64,000 bases of DNA, from assembly GCF_901709675.1 (NCBI RefSeq), contig NC_051092.1, positions 11,835,991-11,899,990 on the forward strand, written 5' to 3'. The notes below the pieces were generated by a model. That model worked only from the letters and a program-made list of their open reading frames with translations, was not told the DNA's origin and did not search any database. Positions within the stretch are counted from its first letter, which is position 1. The number at the start of each line of letters is the position of its first letter. This DNA comes from Syngnathus acus (lineage: Eukaryota; Chordata; Actinopteri; Syngnathiformes; Syngnathidae). Of this stretch, positions 55,801 to 64,000 are shown in pieces. The position numbers were made by a program, and so were the translations under genes.

Positions 55801-58800
55801 AAGAACCTGTGGAAAAAGTTTCAAGTGCTTGACACCCCACCAATCTGCAGTGTCTGTCTTTAGTCTTACATGTTCTGGCAAAGACTTGAGGGATATGCAG
55901 CAAATGGATCATACTGAAGAATGAGAAAAGCCTCCAACTAAAGCATAAAGTCCCAGGCCAAAACATTAGCATCTGTAAATTACGAGATTGAATTCAAAAA
56001 CTGGTTTGATACATTGTAGTCAGATGTACAGTATACTGCAGTCGTTGTGTGGAACTCCACTGCGTCAGAGACTGAGGTTTTTTTTTTTTTCCTTTTATGG
56101 ATCCTTTGCTCAATGTTGCGGTCTGTAAGTGGATGCCTACTGTATATTTTCCCCCGACTTGAAAAGTCCCACTCATGCGCACAGGGACAACTGAATTTTT
56201 CACAAGCTGGTGGCTTGGACGCAGTTCAGGGAGAGCGCTGAGATGGAGTCAAAAGTTCTTCCTCAGAGTATAGAAAATACTACAATAACATCTGCTATCA
56301 TAACTGTGAGGAAGTATCCGGCTCTACCTCTGCGAATGACTTGTCAAGACTAATGTAGAGCAAATATTTGTACTTGAGAATTGGAGCATTCCACAAGGGA
56401 GGCCATCTTTTTGAAACCATCTCTAAAACAGAGGAGGGTGTTTACTAAAGTTTCCACAAACAATGCATTTCTTTCCTCCATTCCAAAGAGACTCAATAAA
56501 TTTAGCTCCCAAAGAATACATAAAAACAACACAGTCCTTTAGGCCTTCAGATGTTTAAGCCATTATTACAGCTGAGTGTAATATTGAAGAAAAAATTTAA
56601 TTCTGGCTTTTGTGCATCAAGTGAATTTGCTCGGACGAGAGGCGAAAGTTCTCTTAAGACAATTAGAGCCAATTAGACAATTAGAATAATTAGTATAGTC
56701 GCAATTGGGTCTAAGGCGTAGCGGTCTCCAAACTACAGCCCCCGGGCCAATTGCGGCCTGTGGTCCATTTTTATTTGCCCCACAAGAAATGTTATAAAAA
56801 GAATAGAATATGACCTGCACTTCAACTTTTGCCTGAGAGTAGACACTACGTGCTAAGAATATTTATCAAATGCTGTATGAGCACTGAAACCTTGTAAGTT
56901 TAACCTGCTTGGATCAATAGGAATCATCGAGTTTCTTCTGGCTTCTGCATATGAATTCCTGAGGGCAAATCTGCGTATGTGTCTTGGGTGACCTTGCAAG
57001 CAAGCAAATAATGGCACGCCTTGATGTTCATATTCACAGTTATCTCCACCCTTTCTTTCTTTTTCAGTGTGTTTGATAGAGATTCATTTGAGATAACCGC
57101 AAAACTGCCGACATTCCAAGTTTCTACTTCAATCATACGGTGTACTAAGCAAACATCTAAGATTCCAAGCTGTATTTAGAGCAGAAGCTGACCCCAATGT
57201 TTGATGATGCAGCATCCAACTCTTCTCAAAAGCCTTATCTTATTACATATTGCTCTAGTTTTGAGCCCTCTGCCTTAGATGAGAAGTGTTCCAGAGTGCA
57301 GTGCTTTTTTTCTTTTGAAAAACAGTCATAAATTGTGAAACATTTCACTGGGTGCATGTGTCAGGGTTAAGGCAGACAGTAAGTTAGGTGGTCGGCTGCG
57401 GTCAATGTAATGCAGCAATTCTATGACCTAATTAGATATGCTGCTGAAGGATTGGTACTTTTATTTTACCCAGAGTCTTGGAATACACTAAACTGCAGGG
57501 GCGGGCAACCAAATGAGCAAAAAGAAGAAAACACCCCACCCAAAGGGCCACAGAACATATGGATGTCCAAGCTACCATGGCAACAGCATCTTACCATGTC
57601 CTGCGGCAATAATCACATCCTAAAACGGGATTTTTTTCATACTCCTGCTTACAGAAATGTGCTGGCTTGTCACAAATAATTTGGACAAGGTTTCATACCT
57701 CATGCACAGTTTATCTTTCAAGTTAAATATTGCATGCCGTGTCATCAAGCAAAGCAAACTGTGCTTGGCGACAATAGGCCAACATTATACTCACATAGTA
57801 ATTATAGTGTAATAAAGCCTCCCTGCCTCTTTGGGTTGTAATTTCAGACCTTCTACAGCAGACAAAATGACAAGTCCTATATTTTGTAGCTTTGAAAATG
57901 AAACGGCATCTACTTAGCTCCGAGAAGGGGAATACCGGTGTCTAATTCTTCAAATAGAGAATGGGATTTTTTTTTTTTTTTTTGATAAGATGAATTGAAG
58001 TGAGAACTCAAATTAACTTGAATGGTACATGTTCACCTTGTGGCAAAATGGATGTTTGATGTCGACTTTCTAGGTCGAAAAGGAAAAGTGATATCTTCTT
58101 CCTTGGTTTTCATCTCTCTACCTCATTTTGTCTGTGGACAGTTGCCCTCCCACTGTGTATGCGCGTTCATTAATCAGGTGTCAAAGGAGGAGGGGGTGTA
58201 GCTGATGAAGCTCCAGTATTCTGTCTGACCTTATCCCCATGAAAAAAAAAACCAAGAGGACGAGGGTGTGAAGACAACGATTACGTGAGCTTTCACAGAC
58301 TGCATTTGCGCTAAGGAAAGAGTGGCTCACCATTAGATGTATTTCACGTCTCCAATACGGTTTGTTCTGAGGTCTCACAAACCGGTGAAGGCAGTCGCTT
58401 GCAATTAGGCCTGTCACGATCAATACTATATTGACTTATCACTCGATGACAAAAACACGATTCGAAGGACGCGATGGTTTTGTCAGACTCGATACATGGT
58501 ATTCGCTTTTGTTGCCTCCTCGTCCGCCAATCTGTCTTCTATTAGACATTAAGTCAGTGAGCAACCGCCAAACAAATGCAAAGTTTACGGATTTTATCTG
58601 TCAGTCAACACAAGTTGCCACAATGAGTGAAAGTATCTGATCTCCGAGTTTGTGCGACTCAAATCCCTCTACCCCGTCTGCTTAGAGACTTTCAAATGAA
58701 AAAGTAGGTTGCTCACTGGCAAACGCATTGTCGTCTCAATGTTTCCATACACACCCCAGACGAATGCAAATGTTTATTTGGATTGAATGGTTCGGAATCG

Positions 58801-61800
58801 TCTGCATCTTCTTTCAGTGTGCATCAGATGAAAGTGTCCGCCTTGGGGCGGGGAGGGAAGCCCCCCACCCCCCCTATGTATTTTTCATTTGATGTGGGAT
58901 CTTGGCCAACTGTGGAAAACCCTGCGCCACCTCCTTTTACGCCTGCAGCTAGTGGCAAAGAATCTTCTCGCTGGCTTTGGATGACAGGAAGTTTGAGAAG
59001 GAAGCGCAGGGAAAGGAGATGCAGAAATCCCCCAAATTGCTTTTTATCAGTTCAAGACGTGGCTACAGCTGCACATAATAACAGGAGAGAAGGAGCAGTG
59101 TGATTGCGGAGCACACCTGTTGTGTTTTACATTGCGAGCGCTCATGCTAATCATAGTAATGGGTTCAACACACCATAAAATACTAAGCATTTTTCATTTA
59201 CTGCATCTTTTTCTAGCTTTCCCCTAATTTCTTGGGTCCAGTGTCTGTGTCCTTCTTCCATTCCATCTTTCTGACCTACTTCCTCACGACACAGTTTCGT
59301 GTCTTTCCAGAGTTTCCAGTTTCTTATTTCCTTTTTATCGGGTTTCATACGACAGGCAGTGCCCAAACCCAACCGCATTACTGTCTCCTGACGACTAGCG
59401 TTCCGATTGTTTGGTTCCCAGTTTCAATATCCTGTCCGTTGACCTGGATTGTCCCAGAATCCTTCACGTTTTAAAAATCTGGTGCCTAGTTTCAAAATCC
59501 CTTTTGTTGATGCGCACCAATCCAAAGTGTTGCTGAACTTTGCTTCAATAAATTAACAGGATTTTGAGAATTCACCATGAAATGTTCTTCTCATCCATTT
59601 TCTTTCCATAGCGCTTCTGTCTACCTCATTTCCTTTGGGAATTTATTTAGTTTACTGGTTTTGCCACTTCCCTTCTTGTTTTGCTAATTTTTCCCCATAA
59701 TCTGTATTCCTGATTCCTGCATGGCTTCCTTCCCTTTCTCCATGCTGATTTCCTATTTCCTTCCTGTGCATGTATGTCAGCGGCAATTATCCCCATGCTG
59801 TTATCAAACAAGACAAGTGAGAAGTGGACGAGCGAGGGCTTTTGGCGTGCGTGCCGTTTAAGGCATCACTTTAAATAGCCATCGACGTCTGTCATCTAAA
59901 TAAGTGCTAGCAGATTTTGACTGCACACCAAAAAGAAGGAGTTCCTTGTTTTGTGAGCCAGACTGACATTCAAGCGTCAGAATGGAATGCAGTCCCTCGG
60001 CCAAGTTCCGTCTAACCGAGAAGCGACCGCAGGAGGTGCGATCCTGCGTGTGTGCCGATTCGATAATTACAGGGAGCACTTGCCACATCACCTCAATGGC
60101 AAGCACCGAGCAATTCCGGACCCCAGAGCTACTCAAACAAATACTTCTTGTTTTTACAACATTTAAACCTTAATCGCAACAAAGGACTACTTGACTTCAC
60201 CTACTCCTCTGTGGATACATTATCCTATTTCAAACAAATGGGGGGGGCTGTAGTTGGAATATGAACATGGGATAAATGTCCTCTGTATCTATGTCCATGA
60301 TCAAGTTTCACTAAAATATACAAATGATAGGAAAGAAAATCCAGCAATTAGCCCCTGCAACCTCTGCAGGTCGCAAGACTTCAGAACAAGGTTCTCCATT
60401 GTTGTGGTCCACAGAAGTGAGACATTTAGCGTAAGTACATCACCTTGGTGCTTGCTATTCTAAAGTCATCTTGTTCAAACTTACATAGGATTATTGTTCT
60501 ATGTCAGAAGAGGAATTCAATGCATTAGGAATATCCGGCAGGTGAGTGAGGCAGTTTAAAGTTAAATATGTCAGTAGAGTTGGTGTTCAAGAGGTGCCTT
60601 ATGTTTTACTGAACTGCAAAGTTTTTGGTTTCTGTTTTGATACGGTATAATATACAGGCATCAACTAAGTTTAATAGTGATGGGATGAATAGATATCAAT
60701 ATGGTGATTTCATATCATTTTTTATGATACATCGGCAACAAATGTCAAAAAGCATAAAGAATGACTGCACTAAAGTAATGTATTTAGGGTTTTTTTTTTG
60801 TCGTAAAAAAAAACCCACTGACTTTAAATCTTGAGGCAACATAATGCCGCAAGGCATGTTTTGACACCTCATACAGTTTATGTATCCAAGAGGATTAATG
60901 ATTAGCTCAAGCTATTTTCCACACTTTATATTGCACATAATGCTTGCGATATTTTTGAGCAACATCTTGTGATATCACACGATGAGTTTCTCCTCTGAAG
61001 TCATTTCTCACATAGCACCACTGAGCTCAACACTTTTTTGGGTGTAACCCTGCTTAACATACACTCACACGCCAGAACGGAAGTGATAAAAAAAAAAACA
61101 TTTATTGAGACCTGGTGAATGGCCAGTGCCCAAATTAAATTGTGAATTATTCAAAATTTAACACACCGGGTCACCCATGTCCCCCTTCACAAGGAACACC
61201 TGGTTCAGGCTTTATGGGAACAATGAAAGCTTTTTTTTTTTTTTTTCCTTCTCTGTTTAGAAACCCAGGGCTGTTAGGACTCAGAGGAAGCATATTGAAT
61301 TCAGCATTACCTCTTTTTCAATCGCTTCACCTTCAAAGCTTGAAGTCCTTTTGCTTATTTGCACCCTATGCTCATGCCGCACATGGAGAGCATGTTTAGC
61401 GGAACGGCCTGTCAGGCTCAATCAGATCATCAGGCCCACGTTTTGCATGCATTCGCTTCTACGCATATTGAACACATGAGCAGTTCTATCGAAAAGCACG
61501 CACAACATTACAAAATCTGTGAATAAGAATGCACCCCTTTTTAGTCCAAATTTGGTAAACCAAACTTCAGACAAATCAACACTGAAATAGAGTTCTAGTT
61601 GTGGAGAAACTCAGAGCAACTCAAATACCATACCATGTAGTTTGCTTGCATTGTTGGTGTATGACTGGCCGAGTGATGCATGATGTTACACGTGAGAGCA
61701 AAAGGAAGGTTTACCACATGAGAGGAAGTGACAAGATTAAAAGATAGCCCACTGCTATATCTCTTGGCTATTCCTTTGGGAAGTTGGATTTCAAACACAT

Positions 61801-64000
61801 GGCACATATGTGCAGATGTGACTCAAGCAAAACTTCCATATCTGCATTTATAGCCAATATTTCATTGATGTGACGCAGGTGTGTTTTTAACAGATACAGA
61901 CATGCATAACTATAAAAGAAATATAGATTATGTTTTAGATCAGGGGTGTCAAACTCGTTTTTTTCGCGGGCCGCATTGAAGTCATAGCTTCTTTCGGAGG
62001 GCCATTATGACTGTCAACCCAAATAAATGTATGAGCACCTCATATATACAGTAAAAGCTACAAAGCAAACTGACAACTCATTTTCAAATCAGACGAGTAA
62101 AAACTCGTCAAATATTTAAAAAAAAAAGATATTAAAAGTGAAGACAATTTGCAATTCTAGTAATAACACACGAATTTGATGCACAATTTGTCTTCGCGGG
62201 CCACATAAAATGATGTGGCGGGCCGTATCTGGCCCCCGGGCCTTGAGCTTGACACCTGTGTTTTAGATGTATAAATATATTTATGGGACATTTTGCACGT
62301 TACATATGTTATCAAATCCATCAGTAAATATGTAAGTAAAGCAAATTACACTTACCGGGTCTTATTTAATGTACGGTCTTTAGGGAAAAAGAAACAAAAA
62401 AACAAAAACAAAAGGCACCACTGCAAATTCACACCTATAAAACCACAACGACAACAAAATATGTTTCAGCGCCGATCTTACTCATTTATGGCTTACAACA
62501 TTGCAAATATTTACAGTTATTTTTGGCTTTCCTGCAGCATTAGTGATAAACTAAGGCGCGCGTGGTGACTTGCATACAAACTCGGGTTACTTCTGGACGA
62601 TGCATCAGGCAATACAGCTATTATCGATTGTAGTCACAATAAACGTTTTTTTTTTTTTTATAGAGCAATTTGCAGTAGAAGCAACAATATTAAAAATGAA
62701 AGTAAAGCATTTACTCACCGAAACGACCGGAGAGTAATATCATAAAAGAACAAAATCCATCCTCCTTTATTTCCCTTGAGTTCATAGCGATTGAGGGGTT
62801 AGAGTTAACATTCCAGCAGGTCGGATTTGCCAAATTTGTATTCCTCTCGGAAAGACAGCCATTCGTCGGTAGGAGGATATTGTGAGATTAAGGAGTCAAT
62901 TGGGATTTCATACCAGTTTAAGATCGGTGCGCCCACCTAACAGGTGATGTCAGTTAGAATTTAGCGTCCAATCAATGCCGTTAAATCGCTGACGTCATCT
63001 TACGTCAATTTACTGACCTTGCCAGGTCGTGCAAACTCAAAATGTGATTGTTGAAATAAACAAATAAATCTGTAAATTTTAGGGGTGCACACTGTAAATT
63101 GACTTGCAAATATTATATGTAAATATTCACATCTTCCAGACATGTTTTCAATTCATATGTTATTGTGAGAATAAATAACACAGTTTAAATGATCAACTTT
63201 TCCTAAAAGGTTTTGACCAGCCTTGCAAATATCAACACATTCCACATTCTGCACATTTTGCTGGTATTGATGGCAAAAATCTGACTTGGACTGGTCATAA
63301 CTTGGATGCAAGCAGCATTGGTTCAGCTCAAACAGTATATGAGTGTGATTGGTTGTCTGTGCTCTTCCGCTATAGCCATCAGTCCAGTATTTATCTCTTC
63401 TGGCACACTAGCCTTGGCCATTATTCATTGTTAGAATAATGCAGGGTCAGACATTTAAACGTTTTTGGTTGGTGGCCTTCAAAGTGATACTTAAATGAAT
63501 AAAAATATTCGACAAGTTATGACATGTCTATTTCTAAAAGGTCAACCACAGTCTTCATTTATTCTAAGGCTTGTATTTTAAATCACACTTATTGCAACAG
63601 ACTGTAGCATTGCAGTCAATGAACATGGACAGAACAAGGCCACTAAGGCTTAAACTTAATAAACCAAGTCAATCCTAGGCATGGTAACCTCTGCACTGTT
63701 TGAAATACAATACAAACCGCCGCCGCCGCCGCGGTATTGTCATAATCATTTTTGTTAATCTTCAATGTCTCGTGTTGATGTTATGGCAACAGAACTTTGG
63801 CAGCTGAACAGGACTTGGGTGTTCCAGGGCAATGGAGTGCCTCTTCAGCCCCAGGCCATGCTGCTGGACGAAGGCCATGAGAGGCTTTATATCGGGGCCA
63901 AGAATGCTCTTTTCTCCCTCAGCCTGGACCAGGTTAACACGCACCACAGAGAGGTATCCTGGTCCAAGACTAATGAACTCTTAAACCCATTACCGGCTCG
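52733..64000 (+). CDS. sema3e: Semaphorin-3E-like (sema3e), 5' part; first two coding exons, continues past the window
   Basis: A second class 3 semaphorin in the same orientation as sema3a. Exon 1 is 52733-52871 (46 codons plus one base) and exon 2 is 63793-63953 (161 nt, same length and phase as sema3a exon 2). Together they give 100 residues: a signal peptide, then NPRIRLSHK, ELWQLNRTWVF, AMLLDEGHERLYIGAK and ALFSLSLDQV. LSHKEL and LNRT match SEMA3E (LRLSHKELLNLNRT), and the gene lies just downstream of sema3a, as SEMA3E does in tetrapods. Sema3E is secreted and acts mainly through plexin-D1 in vessel and axon patterning. Other class 3 paralogues are less likely but not excluded from 100 residues. 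Intron 1 is 10,921 bp. The last bases after 63953 are the start of intron 2. Confidence 0.85.
54421..54605 (+). repeat. Probable dispersed repeat in sema3e intron 1
   Basis: ATCATCATCATCGG, AAGTCCGCTTTCCAGGCGCC, GGTCCATGGCCATCTCGTGG and CAGCCGGATGCCCTTCCTGA look like an interspersed fish repeat, the last phrase being a frequent repeat signature. I cannot name the family. Confidence 0.45.
56719..56830 (+). mobile_element. hAT-like repeat fragment (GGTCTCCAAACTACAG type)
   Basis: GGTCTCCAAACTACAGCCCC, CGGGCCAATTGCGGCC and GGTCCATTTTTATTTG form a recognisable fish hAT-type subterminal pattern. The far end is not defined. It lies in sema3e intron 1. Confidence 0.5.
57495..57560 (+). mobile_element. 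Possible hAT-like repeat scrap
   Basis: CAGGGGCGGGCAAC followed by AAGGGCCACAG resembles the ends of CAGGGGTGGGCAA-type hAT elements. Short and degenerate. Confidence 0.35.
61941..62260 (+). mobile_element. Non-autonomous hAT-type MITE, intact ends, 8-bp target-site duplication
   Basis: 320 bp without coding capacity, inside sema3e intron 1. The left end is CAGGGGTGTCAAACTC and the right end, read in reverse complement, is CACAGGTGTCAAGCTC (13 of 16 identical). The element is flanked on both sides by the identical 8-mer ttttagat (61933-61940 and 62261-62268). 8-bp duplications and CAGGGGTG ends are typical of hAT transposons. The subterminal GCGGGCC...GGGCC pattern is common in fish genomes. 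Confidence 0.88.
63718..63732 (+). repeat. CCG trinucleotide run before sema3e exon 2
   Basis: Five GCC/CCG units about 60 bp upstream of the exon 2 acceptor, in intron 1. Confidence 0.85.
63793..63953 (+). CDS. sema3e: sema3e coding exon 2
   Basis: 161 nt, phase 1 to 0, residues 47-100. It encodes ELWQLNRTWVFQGNG, AMLLDEGHERLYIGAKNALF and LSLDQV. The acceptor ggcaacag|AA has a poor pyrimidine tract; the donor is GAG|gtatcc. The length equals sema3a exon 2 exactly, which supports both boundaries. Confidence 0.9.

Larger units (their letters stand above)
52872..63792 (+). other. sema3e intron 1
   Basis: The 10.9-kb intron. It carries the intact hAT MITE, other repeat fragments (54,421, 56,719 and 57,495) and homopolymer T runs. 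No nested exon is recognised. Confidence 0.75.

Overview
The window looks like teleost fish nuclear DNA. It holds a class 3 semaphorin gene split into 17 coding exons with GT/AG introns, many of them under 100 bp. The spaces between exons contain fish-type short dispersed repeats, non-autonomous hAT elements and microsatellites. There is no operon structure and no long uninterrupted ORF, so almost all single-frame ORFs here are chance or antisense shadows. I cannot name the species.

Layout. Positions 1 to about 25,150 are intergenic, with no exon I can support. This stretch carries a G19 run, a G-rich block, a long TA microsatellite, a GGAT/GGAC tetranucleotide array, a degenerate 52-55 bp tandem repeat with a hairpin at its edge, and scraps of one dispersed repeat family. 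Positions 25,694-40,794 (+) are a complete sema3a orthologue: 17 coding exons and a predicted 794-residue protein with signal peptide, sema domain, PSI domain, furin site, Ig domain and basic tail. Its 3' UTR probably ends near 42,240. A 125-bp GA microsatellite follows, then an isolated CpG-rich block at 43,300-43,660. Positions 52,733 to beyond 64,000 (+) are the first two coding exons of a second class 3 semaphorin. It is best read as sema3e from its LSHKEL...LNRT residues and from the order sema3a then sema3e on the same strand, which matches the tetrapod SEMA3D-SEMA3A-SEMA3E cluster. The 10.9-kb intron 1 of this gene holds an almost intact 320-bp hAT-type MITE with a perfect 8-bp target-site duplication.

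How the genes work. Both products are secreted axon-guidance ligands. Sema3A signals through neuropilin-1 with plexin-A, and Sema3E mainly through plexin-D1. The tandem arrangement reflects an old duplication. The CpG block and candidate CTCF-like motifs between and around the genes are the most plausible regulatory signals, but they are inferences. I found no previously undescribed system. The most unusual items are the 52-55 bp tandem repeat with its hairpin, the extended and altered tail of Sema3a, and the orphan CpG island.
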